Shown here piece by piece: positions 43,853 to 52,901 of a DNA stretch of 64,000 bases. Position numbers and translations under genes: made by a program. Each line of letters starts with the position of its first letter. Position 1 is the first letter of the stretch. This stretch comes from Pseudomonas aylmerensis (GTDB lineage Bacteria; Pseudomonadota; Gammaproteobacteria; Pseudomonadales; Pseudomonadaceae), in contig NZ_MAUE01000010.1 in assembly GCF_001702265.1 (NCBI RefSeq), positions 248,001 through 312,000 on the forward strand. Reading direction: 5' to 3'. Under the pieces are notes generated by a model. That model ran no database searches. It was not told the DNA's origin and saw only the letters and a program-made list of their open reading frames with translations.

Positions 43853-45109
43853 TTATATAGGCACGCTGGAGCTTATACGTCGCACCCTTAAAACATAAGC
43901 AAATGACTTCCATATTAGAATCACAAAAAAGGCAATACACATAGACATGGGTACAGCATAAAAACCCTCTTCGCCCTGGAGCCAGTAAGCGCCAGCCAAG
44001 AAAACAAACAAGCCAACCACTTGGCTGTACAAAAGGGGTTTATCAAACCCAAACGCATAAAGTCCAAGATGTGGAATCATACTCACCGAGTACACAGCGA
44101 CTGCCAACAACAACCAATATAAAATATGAATATTCTCTGAATAAATAGCATTATTCAACCAGTGTAAAACGAGACCACTAACTCCATAACATGCCAACAC
44201 AAGGAATGCCGTGACGCCTAAAACGTTAAATGCAAGCATCTTCATCTGCTTGCGGAATAGTGGCAGATCTCCTTTTTTCGCAGACGACACCAATTTCGGA
44301 TAGAAAAACACAATCACACCCGCATCCAAAAAAGACAGCACTGCAGATGCCATTCCGACAAACAACACGTAGGCCCCCAGGACTTCAAGGCTAGCGGTAC
44401 TCTCAATAAAATACCTGTCAAAGGTGAAGACACCTCTCATGGCAAGGCTGGCAACCAGCAATGGGATCGCAATCTTCACCCCCCGGGAAACCCAGCTCCA
44501 GTTTATTTTTCGGCGCAGGGAATTCCGGTCAAATTCAGAAATCTTCTTTATAGCCAGTATACAGCCCAGCAAGCAACCTACGACCCAACCTCCGAGCAAT
44601 ACGTCCAAGTTTCGGGCCGACACATCCACCCACATGACGACGACCACTGCCAGACACCAAGCGCCGCTGCGTAAAAAAAGCACCACGCTGGCTAACAGCT
44701 GTTGAGAGATGGCAACCAATATACGATTGAGTTCCTGAGCTATATGCTCAAGCAACGCCAGGACGAGAAACCAGAATACGTGTGACCATGGGAGCCACCC
44801 CATATAGAATATGAAAAGCGCGCAAGGCAGGAATATGCAGTACAAAACCCCATACAAGGCCAACTGATCCCGGATCATCCCCAACCAATGTTTGGAGTCC
44901 TCACCGATCATTTCTCGCGTGGAAAAATTATAGAACTCAAAACCGATAACGTAGAGGGCATAGCCAATAGTTGCAGAAAGCAATCCATATAACCCTACCT
45001 CACTTGCCTGAAGAAATTTAGCAAGAAAAAATAGCAGTACAAACTTACTGACGAGCGTCATCCCACGCAATGTGATATTGGCGACACGGACTACGTGTTC
45101 TCTTAACAT
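43853..45109 (-). CDS. wzx: O-antigen flippase Wzx
   Basis: The 418-residue protein has about twelve evenly spaced membrane helices with few charged residues between, and the N-terminal start MLREHVVRVANITLRGMTLVSKFVL, like polysaccharide transporter (MATE/PST) family flippases. It moves the undecaprenyl-linked O unit to the periplasm. It lies 19 bases after the wzy-like gene. Confidence 0.82.
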   Translation of the reverse strand: MLREHVVRVANITLRGMTLVSKFVLLFFLAKFLQASEVGLYGLLSATIGYALYVIGFEFYNFSTREMIGEDSKHWLGMIRDQLALYGVLYCIFLPCALFIFYMGWLPWSHVFWFLVLALLEHIAQELNRILVAISQQLLASVVLFLRSGAWCLAVVVVMWVDVSARNLDVLLGGWVVGCLLGCILAIKKISEFDRNSLRRKINWSWVSRGVKIAIPLLVASLAMRGVFTFDRYFIESTASLEVLGAYVLFVGMASAVLSFLDAGVIVFFYPKLVSSAKKGDLPLFRKQMKMLAFNVLGVTAFLVLACYGVSGLVLHWLNNAIYSENIHILYWLLLAVAVYSVSMIPHLGLYAFGFDKPLLYSQVVGLFVFLAGAYWLQGEEGFYAVPMSMCIAFFVILIWKSFAYVLRVRRISSSVPI

Positions 45110-45128
45110 AAAACCAACCGCCAGACGT

Positions 45129-46427
45129 TCATGTAGTAGGTATAGAGCTAAGCTGCCGTGTACGGGAAAACAACAAGCGTCGGCCGGCCCAAATACAAAT
45201 ATAGAAGCCCATATTAAAGAGCGCTATCCACTGAAACATACTCCCCCTGAACATACTTAAGAACAGCAACAGTTCAGAGACATAAATAAATAGAAAAACA
45301 GGCCCACCTCTGAACCTGAAATAATACAAACCACATATATAGAGCGAGCACAACAGAACAGGAATAAACCAGAAAATGTAACTACCGTAATTCAAATACA
45401 ACTCTGTTTCTATAGGCCATTGTTGGGTCGCAGATTCATCAAACCATTGAGAAGGGAAGTAAATGGACGTCAGCCAACGACTGATATCATGCAAATATCC
45501 CTCTGACGGAACCCCCACAAATGTCATCCATTTTTTAAACGGAAAGTCGAACGTAAGGAAAAAATCAGGTGGCATGTCCCTTAAAATCATATCGTGCAGA
45601 AAGATAGTGTTGAAATAATTTAGAAAGTACTCCAATAACATTTCAGGCGTATTATAAAATCCATTGGACCGGAAATACATGGAAAAACTAAACAGCAGGA
45701 CAAATCCTGCAAAGATCAAACTGGCTTTTATAAGTGTCAATTTAAATGTACATAGCCACGGCAGGCTAAAAAATATCAGGAAATAAAATATCCTACTCTT
45801 AATCCCTTGAATATAGGCACAAAAAACCAACACCACCAGGACCAAAAGCACCAATGGCACATTAAGTCGCGTTTTTGTTCGCCAATGTACGCCCAATGCA
45901 AAAGCAAGAAAGTTCGCCCCCATCAAGAGCAGAAAATTCAATACCCCATACCCTTTCTTTTTCTCAAGATAGGTTTTACTGTAATCGCTGAACCAAGCAT
46001 CCATACCGCCGGTAACCTGGAAGAAATAAATACCTCCTAGCAAAACGACGAAGGCCAATAGCGCGATTCCGATGGGCCTTACCTGATACTCAAAAAAAAT
46101 ATCAGACGTGTGGCGACGGTCTATTATTAACTCAAGCAAGCGAGTTATCAGGAAAAAAAGTGTGAACACATAAGCATAAGACAACACTGCCTCGTTGGAG
46201 AGCGCCGCCCAGTCATTTATTTTTCCCCAGGGAAGCACATATTGCCAACTCAGAGCTTCAAGGATATAAAAAAGTGACGCGGGGAAAACAAAATATAGAA
46301 AGTAACTTGCAAACACTATATTTGAAGGACTCAGCACATGCTTATTTCTCAACAGAAAATAAACACAAAGCATGTATCCAATAACGAGGAGTATCATAAA
46401 GTTAAGTCGCCGCCAATGAAGTAGCAT
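45129..46427 (-). CDS. wzy: O-antigen polymerase Wzy (oligosaccharide repeat unit polymerase)
   Basis: The 432-residue protein has about eleven membrane helices and a large periplasmic loop in the second half (around residues 255-330). The RSNGFYNTPEMLLEYFLNYF region and the overall layout fit EpsG/OrfU-type repeat unit polymerases. As expected for Wzy, sequence conservation is low and the gene is among the most AT-rich here. The assignment rests on topology and its place beside wzx. Confidence 0.78.
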   Translation of the reverse strand: MLLHWRRLNFMILLVIGYMLCVYFLLRNKHVLSPSNIVFASYFLYFVFPASLFYILEALSWQYVLPWGKINDWAALSNEAVLSYAYVFTLFFLITRLLELIIDRRHTSDIFFEYQVRPIGIALLAFVVLLGGIYFFQVTGGMDAWFSDYSKTYLEKKKGYGVLNFLLLMGANFLAFALGVHWRTKTRLNVPLVLLVLVVLVFCAYIQGIKSRIFYFLIFFSLPWLCTFKLTLIKASLIFAGFVLLFSFSMYFRSNGFYNTPEMLLEYFLNYFNTIFLHDMILRDMPPDFFLTFDFPFKKWMTFVGVPSEGYLHDISRWLTSIYFPSQWFDESATQQWPIETELYLNYGSYIFWFIPVLLCSLYICGLYYFRFRGGPVFLFIYVSELLLFLSMFRGSMFQWIALFNMGFYICIWAGRRLLFSRTRQLSSIPTT

Positions 46428-46463
46428 TAAGCATTAGACGCTCGACCAACAACGATACAGGCC

Positions 46464-47225
46464 TCATAGTGAAAACCCATCATCAACAATTATATTTTGC
46501 CCATTAACATATTTCGCGCTTTCAGACAGCAAGAATAGAACAGTGCCGGTGACATCACTAATATCAAGCATGCCCTTACCCATACAGTATGATTTATACT
46601 TCTCCAAAAAAGGCTGAGGCTGGTTGTCAAATATACCGCCTGGGCTCACACAGTTTGATCGGAACAAGCTATTAGACACGTAAGCGGTTAAATATTTACT
46701 CAACTGCAGGACACCCGCCTTTATTGCCGCATACTCGACTGGCATTGTCATGGCGGTGTTTTCATATATTTCAAACCGCGGAGCAATAACGCCATAAACC
46801 GAAGAAATATTGACCAGCGAAAATGCCTGCTGCTCCCTCTGGAAATACGCGGCACATTGCTGCATAAACAAGAACGTGGCACCCAGATGAAGACTTACAT
46901 TTTCATTAAAGTGCTCTAGCTCGACATCAAACAACTTTGCACCATAATGCTTATTTCTCGGATATGCACAGTTGGCCGCGCCATCCAACCCCTTGGCCCC
47001 CTTAAAAAAAGCTTTGACGGCTTGGGCATCATTCAAGTCAAGTTCTACGAGTGTTAAATTACCACTGGCGTCGAAACCAGATACCTTTTCCAGGCGAGAA
47101 AGCATTGCCTGCCGGTTTATATCTGCGGCGATGACAGACGCGCCTTGCCCCAGCAAGGCCGACACAAGATTTGATCCGAGCAAACCACCCGCACCCACAA
47201 CAAGAATAGTTTTATTTTCCAACAT
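46464..47225 (-). CDS. Short-chain dehydrogenase, PtmA-like
   Basis: The 253-residue classical SDR has the cofactor motif VVGAGGLLGSNLVSALL (about 9-25), an active-site Ser region (VNISSVYGV) and Tyr-Lys in YAAIK. Genes of this type (PtmA) travel with legionaminic acid loci of Campylobacter and others. It overlaps the end of the CMP transferase gene by 14 bases. Its exact step here is not certain. Confidence 0.82.
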   Translation of the reverse strand: MLENKTILVVGAGGLLGSNLVSALLGQGASVIAADINRQAMLSRLEKVSGFDASGNLTLVELDLNDAQAVKAFFKGAKGLDGAANCAYPRNKHYGAKLFDVELEHFNENVSLHLGATFLFMQQCAAYFQREQQAFSLVNISSVYGVIAPRFEIYENTAMTMPVEYAAIKAGVLQLSKYLTAYVSNSLFRSNCVSPGGIFDNQPQPFLEKYKSYCMGKGMLDISDVTGTVLFLLSESAKYVNGQNIIVDDGFSL

Positions 47226-47913
47226 GTACAGTATCCTTACTTTCTAAAAACATTTCGGCCAACTTGAAATCATAAATATCATCAATATCGACCGCACGCT
47301 CGCGTGGTATAACAACGGATTTTACGCGACCTGAAAAAATACGCTCATTGGACATAATGAATTCTGGGCGAGCCACATAAGCCACTGTCGTCATGTCATA
47401 CACGACCGGCGCATCTTGACGACGACTTACCTGCGAGCCCGAACACACCAATTGGCTGGCTCCTTCTTCATCACGTACAACCATATTGAAGTATGGACTT
47501 CGTGAAGCGGGTGTAACTGTAACGACTACGTCCGACTGTTCATCAAGGCTTGCCATGCATTGCTGAACGTCTCCAACGTTCCTCAAGGGGCTCGTCGCGG
47601 GTAAACTCACAAATACATCGAAACTATCTCCCTGAGCTTGTAACGTCTCGATCGCATGCCGCCACGCGAGCCATTCTGAAGCAGTATCCGTGGCCAGTTC
47701 GTCAGGTCTCATGATTACTGTGGCCTGGAAAGCTTCTGCCACTGCCGCAATTTCGGCAGAATCGGTAGAGACAAAAATCTTGTCTATACCCGGCACCTGC
47801 TGAGCGACACAGATGGAATGCGCTAAGAGCGGCTTCCCTCCCAGTAACTTAATGTTTTTTCCCGGCAACCCCTTGGAATTGCCCCGCGCAAAAATAAAAG
47901 CATAGGTGCTCAC
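47212..47913 (-). CDS. legF: CMP-legionaminic acid synthetase (NeuA/LegF/PtmB family)
   Basis: The 233-residue CMP-sugar synthetase starts with GTG at 47913 and has the nucleotide-binding signature FIFARGNSKGLPGKNIKLL followed by GKPLLAHSI, and DVFVSLPATSPLR. It activates the nonulosonic acid with CTP. Closeness to LegI, LegG, LegC and LegB supports legionaminic acid rather than sialic acid as the substrate. Confidence 0.88.
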   Translation of the reverse strand: MSTYAFIFARGNSKGLPGKNIKLLGGKPLLAHSICVAQQVPGIDKIFVSTDSAEIAAVAEAFQATVIMRPDELATDTASEWLAWRHAIETLQAQGDSFDVFVSLPATSPLRNVGDVQQCMASLDEQSDVVVTVTPASRSPYFNMVVRDEEGASQLVCSGSQVSRRQDAPVVYDMTTVAYVARPEFIMSNERIFSGRVKSVVIPRERAVDIDDIYDFKLAEMFLESKDTVHVGK

Positions 47914-48932
47914 GCTTGACTCTCCTCAATCTTGACCGACAGCCCTGTCAAAGCAGACGCCTTCATTGCTTCAATCAGATATAGCGTGTTAAGCCCTTCG
48001 TTAATGCTGATGGCCGGGGAGACGTTCCCACTGGCAACATCTGAAAAATGCCGAAGTTGATCAAGGTACATATTATTCCTGTCATACTCGGAATCTTCGA
48101 ACAGTACCCTTTTTTCATTTGCGCCCGTACGGAGAGTAATTGTATTGCTGATGATATCCCAAACCAATGTTCCGAGCGCTCCGATTACTTTGCACGTGCG
48201 CACGGGAGATCGCTGTAGAAAATCCATATGCACCGCAACAGTGAGGCGGTCCTCGCGCACTAACAGCGCATCCGCGACATCTTCAACATTTACATCCAAC
48301 GTACCAGTATTTCTAGAGACGCAATAGGCAGTTTCAAATCTACCAAACAGCCAACCTAAGTAATCGAGATCATGACTGAGCTCGAGCAATACACCACCGC
48401 CCAATTCTTTACGAGCAGAGACATTCCTCCGGTAGTCACTCGCCGGGCGCCAATCGGGCAAATACTGACCGACGTCAACGCTGACCCCCTGCACTGACCC
48501 CACTACCTGATCTTCAAGCAAAGCCTTAAATTTAACAGCCGATGGCAAGAAGCGAAGATTGTACGCAACTTCAATTTTATCCTGATGTGCTAACAACGTA
48601 CTTTCGTACAACCTAAAATTTTTTAATGAATCAGACAGCGGCTTTTCAATTAATAATGGAATATTTTTCTGCAGCAACTGTGCGGCATTCTCTATATGCC
48701 AAGGTGCTGGTGAAGCAATAATAGCAAACGCATATTCATTTTCGAGCGCCTGCGCCAGCGTGTTATAAATCACTATCCCTTCGCCCACTTCACTTGCAGA
48801 GATAGTTCTGCCTGAAGCAGAAACACACCCTATTGTCGTGTGACTACCGCCGAAAAGCCTTTTGAGATTTGCAAGATGACGCTTTGCAATACTACCGCTG
48901 CCGATGACTAGATAATTCACCTGCTCGCTCAT
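47910..48932 (-). CDS. Gfo/Idh/MocA family oxidoreductase, PtmF-like
   Basis: The 340-residue protein has an N-terminal NAD(P)-binding domain (YLVIGSGSIAKRHLANLKRL) with the family EKPLSDS motif, and a C-terminal alpha/beta domain with GGGVLLELSHDLDYLGWLFG. It overlaps both neighbours by four bases. PtmF-type genes accompany legionaminic acid loci; a redox step on the sugar or its precursor is expected. Confidence 0.83.
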   Translation of the reverse strand: MSEQVNYLVIGSGSIAKRHLANLKRLFGGSHTTIGCVSASGRTISASEVGEGIVIYNTLAQALENEYAFAIIASPAPWHIENAAQLLQKNIPLLIEKPLSDSLKNFRLYESTLLAHQDKIEVAYNLRFLPSAVKFKALLEDQVVGSVQGVSVDVGQYLPDWRPASDYRRNVSARKELGGGVLLELSHDLDYLGWLFGRFETAYCVSRNTGTLDVNVEDVADALLVREDRLTVAVHMDFLQRSPVRTCKVIGALGTLVWDIISNTITLRTGANEKRVLFEDSEYDRNNMYLDQLRHFSDVASGNVSPAISINEGLNTLYLIEAMKASALTGLSVKIEESQA

Positions 48933-49975
48933 AGCCCACCGAACTCTTGCTGCGCCCGCTGGAAATCTTCCATCCGGCCTATATCAAGCCAATATTCATG
49001 AACGGGAAACATATTTACATCTCGACCCGCCGCGATTTCGCCTTCCAATAACGTGGGCATGTCCACCCGTGTTTTCGCGGCGACACTCTTCACTAATTCT
49101 GGCGAGAGCAAATAAATACCCGCATTGATGAAAAAGTGCTGAATCGGCTTTTCGACCATAGAGCGTATGCGATGACCATCACTTTGTATCACACCATAAG
49201 GAACGCAATACTCGTATTCACGCACACACATAGTCGCGGCGCCCTGGTGCTCTTGATGAAACTCAAGAAGATTTTCAAAATTCAACGTGGTTAACAGATC
49301 ACCGTTCATCAAGAACAGCGGAGCATCTATTTCATCGTGAGGCAACAGCCCCAGTGCTCCCCCCGTTCCCAAGGGTTCATCTTCATGAATGTAGCGAATG
49401 GAGACTCCCCACTGGCTACCATCGCCAAAGTGCTCCCTAATCATTTCAGGCATGTAGTGAGTCGAGATGAAAAATCTGTGGAAGCCAGAACTAATGAACC
49501 TCTCTAGAATTAACTCGAGAATGGGCTTGTCTCCCACCTTGAGCAGCGGTTTTGGACAGTTATGTGTCAACGGTCGCAAACGAGTGCCGAAACCGCCCGC
49601 CATCAAAAAAACTGGATTATCACGACGCCTGCGGGTCAACAACTCATGCAACGTCTCAAGCCCGATAACTTTACCTTCAGTGTCTATTACCGGTAACTGC
49701 AATAATTGGTAGGTGTCCATAACCGCCATAATGCGCTCACGGCTCCAGTTAGGACCGGCAGTGCGCGGCGTCGTGCACATCACATCTTTGACTTGCGTGG
49801 ACAAAGCCTTCTGTTTCAACAACGCTCGACGCACGTCGCCATCAGTCAAAGTACCTAACAGGCAGCGTTCCTCGTCGACAATCATAACGATACGCACAGC
49901 AACACGATCAAGTGTCGCGATGGCCTCCTCCATTGAGCACTCTGGACCGACGAGTGTTAACTCCCACTGTTTCAT
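48929..49975 (-). CDS. Sugar-1-phosphate nucleotidyltransferase with CBS domains, PtmE-like
   Basis: The 348-residue protein has two CBS domains (about 1-115) followed by a nucleotidyltransferase domain with VFLMAGGFGTRLRPLT and CPKPLLKVGDKPILE. This is the PtmE layout; PtmE makes GDP-GlcN in the Campylobacter legionaminic acid route, which uses GDP-linked intermediates. CBS domains suggest control by a nucleotide. Confidence 0.87.
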   Translation of the reverse strand: MKQWELTLVGPECSMEEAIATLDRVAVRIVMIVDEERCLLGTLTDGDVRRALLKQKALSTQVKDVMCTTPRTAGPNWSRERIMAVMDTYQLLQLPVIDTEGKVIGLETLHELLTRRRRDNPVFLMAGGFGTRLRPLTHNCPKPLLKVGDKPILELILERFISSGFHRFFISTHYMPEMIREHFGDGSQWGVSIRYIHEDEPLGTGGALGLLPHDEIDAPLFLMNGDLLTTLNFENLLEFHQEHQGAATMCVREYEYCVPYGVIQSDGHRIRSMVEKPIQHFFINAGIYLLSPELVKSVAAKTRVDMPTLLEGEIAAGRDVNMFPVHEYWLDIGRMEDFQRAQQEFGGL

Positions 49976-50661
49976 TGATTACCTTCTCTATTTGTCTCGT
50001 CAGGAACGAATTTGGAACGCGCCGCTTGTCCTAATAAAACATTACGGGCTGCCAGGTCACGAACCATGACCGTCCCGGCACCGACGACAGCGTACTCGCC
50101 CAGCATCAAGCCCTGAATAACAGTTGCTCCCGCACCTACAAATGTGCCGGTGCCTATCTGAACGTTCCCGCAGAGGGTCGCTCCGGGGGCGATGTGTACA
50201 TGGGCAGCCACAGTGCAATCATGATCCACGCTGGCTCGGGTATTGATAATGGTATTGCATCCCAGGATCACATCTGGCTGGATGATAGCGCCGGCCATTA
50301 CTTGTACTCCCTGACCCAGCACAGCGGATTCATCCACACAAGCAGACGGGTGTACAAGTGGAGGAAATAGAAACCCCCTGGCTACCGCCAACTCATAAAT
50401 GGTCCGTCGAAGAGTACTCCCAACTACCTGACCAATGCCGTTTATCAGACCGACGCGCGCGCGATCAAGCGGTTCCAACGCATCATCCCCACCCAACACG
50501 GTAAGTCCGCGCCACATCAGGACGCCTGAACGGTGAAGCTCTGGATCACAGACGCCTATCACGTGCAAACCCGAGGCCTTTGCAAGTGAAAGCAGGACCT
50601 TGGCATGCCCGCCCGCGCCCAGCATCACCAAGTTCAATGATGGGTTAGATGGCTGATTCAT
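49972..50661 (-). CDS. Sugar O/N-acetyltransferase, NeuD/PglD-like
   Basis: The 229-residue protein has an N-terminal PglD-type Rossmann domain (LVMLGAGGHAKVLLSLAKA) and a C-terminal left-handed beta-helix of hexapeptide repeats (for example GQGVQVMAGAIIQPDVILGC and IGTGTFVGAGATV) with the catalytic-type His in RASVDHDCTV. In this place it probably acetylates the 4-amino sugar made by LegC (LegH role) or the nonulosonic acid. Its start overlaps the LegI stop (TAATG). Confidence 0.86.
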   Translation of the reverse strand: MNQPSNPSLNLVMLGAGGHAKVLLSLAKASGLHVIGVCDPELHRSGVLMWRGLTVLGGDDALEPLDRARVGLINGIGQVVGSTLRRTIYELAVARGFLFPPLVHPSACVDESAVLGQGVQVMAGAIIQPDVILGCNTIINTRASVDHDCTVAAHVHIAPGATLCGNVQIGTGTFVGAGATVIQGLMLGEYAVVGAGTVMVRDLAARNVLLGQAARSKFVPDETNREGNQ

Positions 50662-51743
50662 TAATTGATGGTCTCACCGGCCTGCACGGCAAATTTGCTG
50701 CGGGTTCCAACCAACTCCCACAACGCTGTGGGCGGCAATCCCGAGCCGGCGCGCGCCGTTGTCAAATCGTCCCTGCCAATGATGGAGCCTTCAGCAATAT
50801 CGCGCGCCGCCACTACCTGCTGGCGCGCGGCCCTGCGGGTGTCCCATTCACTGGGTTGAGGCGCCTTGCAGGCATCGCCCAAGGCCAACTCCAGCACGCG
50901 GATCTGGCTAATCATTGCCTTTAATTCGCCGGGCTCAAGGGATGCCTTATGATCCGGCCCTGGCATAGCGCGGTCCAACGTGAAATGTTTCTCGATGACC
51001 CTAGCGCCTCGGGCTACCGCAGCGACGGAAATCAAGCCACCTTCCGTATGATCGGAGTAACCCACCGCCAGATCGAACGCTTTTAACGTATCCATTGCGC
51101 GCAAGTTCACTTCCTCCCACGGCGTAGGGTACTGGGAGGTGCAATGTAGTAAGGTGACATGTCGCTTGAGACGTGCGCGAGTTTGCGGCTCGCTCCAGCT
51201 CTTCCAAACCTCGTCCATGTTCGCAGGCTCTCGATCAGACGCCAGCGCATGTGCAACGATCGCCAGGCCCTGCTCGACTTCGCTCAATGTAGCCATACCG
51301 GTCGACAACACGAGTGGCTTTCCAGTATGTGCAAACTGCCACAAAAGCGGACCGTTCGTGAGTTCGCCGGAAGGCACTTTGAAAAATGGCAGATCCATCT
51401 CACACAAAAAAGTCAGGCTATCGGTATCGAATGCCGTGGATAAAAACTCAATCCCTCTACTATGTGCATGAGCCTGAAGATCCGCATGCCATTCTTTGGG
51501 CAATTCAAGTTTTTTGAGCATGGCAAGTTGGCTTTCGGCCGCGTCGGTACTCTGCTTTTGATAAGAGGCCTTGGGAGCCGCCTTCGACGCTAGACGTGCG
51601 GCATCAAAGGTTTGAAATTTCACTGCATCAGCACCCGCTTCAGCCGCTGCGTCCACGAGGGCAAACGCAAGGGCTCGCTCACCATTATGGTTAACGCCGG
51701 CCTCAGCGATGATATAGACCGAGTCTTCGTTAGATACTTTCAT
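50661..51743 (-). CDS. legI: Legionaminic acid synthase (NeuB/LegI family)
   Basis: The 360-residue protein has an N-terminal NeuB barrel (YIIAEAGVNHNG, DAVKFQTFDA, PSGELTN, VLSTGMATLSE, HCTSQYPTP, GYSDHTEG, EKHFTLD) and a C-terminal SAF/antifreeze-like domain. It condenses the released 6-deoxy diacetamido hexose with phosphoenolpyruvate to form the nine-carbon acid. Its neighbours LegB, LegC and LegG favour legionaminic acid. Confidence 0.92.
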   Translation of the reverse strand: MKVSNEDSVYIIAEAGVNHNGERALAFALVDAAAEAGADAVKFQTFDAARLASKAAPKASYQKQSTDAAESQLAMLKKLELPKEWHADLQAHAHSRGIEFLSTAFDTDSLTFLCEMDLPFFKVPSGELTNGPLLWQFAHTGKPLVLSTGMATLSEVEQGLAIVAHALASDREPANMDEVWKSWSEPQTRARLKRHVTLLHCTSQYPTPWEEVNLRAMDTLKAFDLAVGYSDHTEGGLISVAAVARGARVIEKHFTLDRAMPGPDHKASLEPGELKAMISQIRVLELALGDACKAPQPSEWDTRRAARQQVVAARDIAEGSIIGRDDLTTARAGSGLPPTALWELVGTRSKFAVQAGETIN

Positions 51744-51746
51744 GGT

Positions 51747-52901
51747 TTAGCTCAAATCGTGAAATGACTTGTGATATTCCCCGTGGAAACGCTCGAGGAC
51801 GTCCATAATGCCACGCACAGCATTGCCAGCACCGTAGGGGTTTACCGCCTTCTTACAGGTTTCAGCGAACGAGTCAGTCAGTGCAAGGCGTATTGCATTT
51901 CCGATGGATTCAGCATCCGGAGCACAGTGGACAACCGATGCCGAGGATAAACGACCGGTCTGTCGTGCACCTATGTTAACTGTCGGCACGCCAAACGCCG
52001 GCACCTCAATAATGCCACTGGAGGAGTTGCCTACGACCGCATCCGCCAGCGCTACCACACTCAGATAACGCCGAAATCCGAGCGAAGGTATGGGTATTAC
52101 TCGTTCGGGGCTACGCTGCGCATACTCCTCCAGCAGGGGAATTATCGCGCGACCGCCATTATCGGCATTAGGGTAGGTAAGAATGACTTTATGTTCAGGA
52201 AACTGATCAAGCGCCGACAATAGCGCATTGAAACTTCGGACAGGATCTTCCTCGAGTGCGGTCACCGGATGGTAAGTCACCAACAGGAACGGCCCATCCA
52301 ACGCAAAGTCCAGGCTTTGTGCTAGTTCGTCCCGAGTCATACGTGGGCTACGCAGCAAATGGTCAAGCCCCATCGCACCCACATTAAATACTCGTTCAGG
52401 TGATTCGCCCATCTGAATAACGCGTTGGCGATAGGGTTCGGCGGCTACGAAATGAAAGAACGCCATTTTGGTAATAGCGTGTCGGATGGCGTCATCGTAG
52501 GCCCCCTCGGTAATCTCGCCACCATGCAGGTGCGCAACCGGAATCTTCATGATCAATGCCGCTTGTACGATGGCGAGTGCCTCAAACCGATCTCCCAGCA
52601 CTATCAAGATCCCGGGTCGCAACCGGTCCAAAGCATCAGCGAAGCCCAGCGTACCGAGCCCCATCGACTTGACAACACCAACATCGCTATCGGAAGACAA
52701 AAGCATTTCAACTTTTGCGTCAATGGTGAACCCGTCGGCTTCTATGCCCCTCCACGTTTCACCAAACTCAGGCGAGAGGTGCATGCCACTTACAATCACT
52801 TGCAGCGCCATGCTCTGGCTGGCGTGAATATCTTTCATCAGCCAATAGAGCAATCCATATTCGGCACGCGTGCCTGTGAACACTGCAACGTTACGCTTCA
52901 A
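51747..52901 (-). CDS. legG: NDP-sugar hydrolysing 2-epimerase (NeuC/LegG family)
   Basis: The 384-residue protein starts with TTG at 52901, overlapping the LegC stop as TTGA. Motifs are FTGTRAEYGLLYWL, VLGDRFEALA, HLHGGEITEGAYDDAIRHA and GNSSSGIIEVPAFGVPTVNIG. This hydrolysing 2-epimerase releases the manno-configured diacetamido sugar from its nucleotide for LegI. Confidence 0.92.
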   Translation of the reverse strand: MKRNVAVFTGTRAEYGLLYWLMKDIHASQSMALQVIVSGMHLSPEFGETWRGIEADGFTIDAKVEMLLSSDSDVGVVKSMGLGTLGFADALDRLRPGILIVLGDRFEALAIVQAALIMKIPVAHLHGGEITEGAYDDAIRHAITKMAFFHFVAAEPYRQRVIQMGESPERVFNVGAMGLDHLLRSPRMTRDELAQSLDFALDGPFLLVTYHPVTALEEDPVRSFNALLSALDQFPEHKVILTYPNADNGGRAIIPLLEEYAQRSPERVIPIPSLGFRRYLSVVALADAVVGNSSSGIIEVPAFGVPTVNIGARQTGRLSSASVVHCAPDAESIGNAIRLALTDSFAETCKKAVNPYGAGNAVRGIMDVLERFHGEYHKSFHDLS

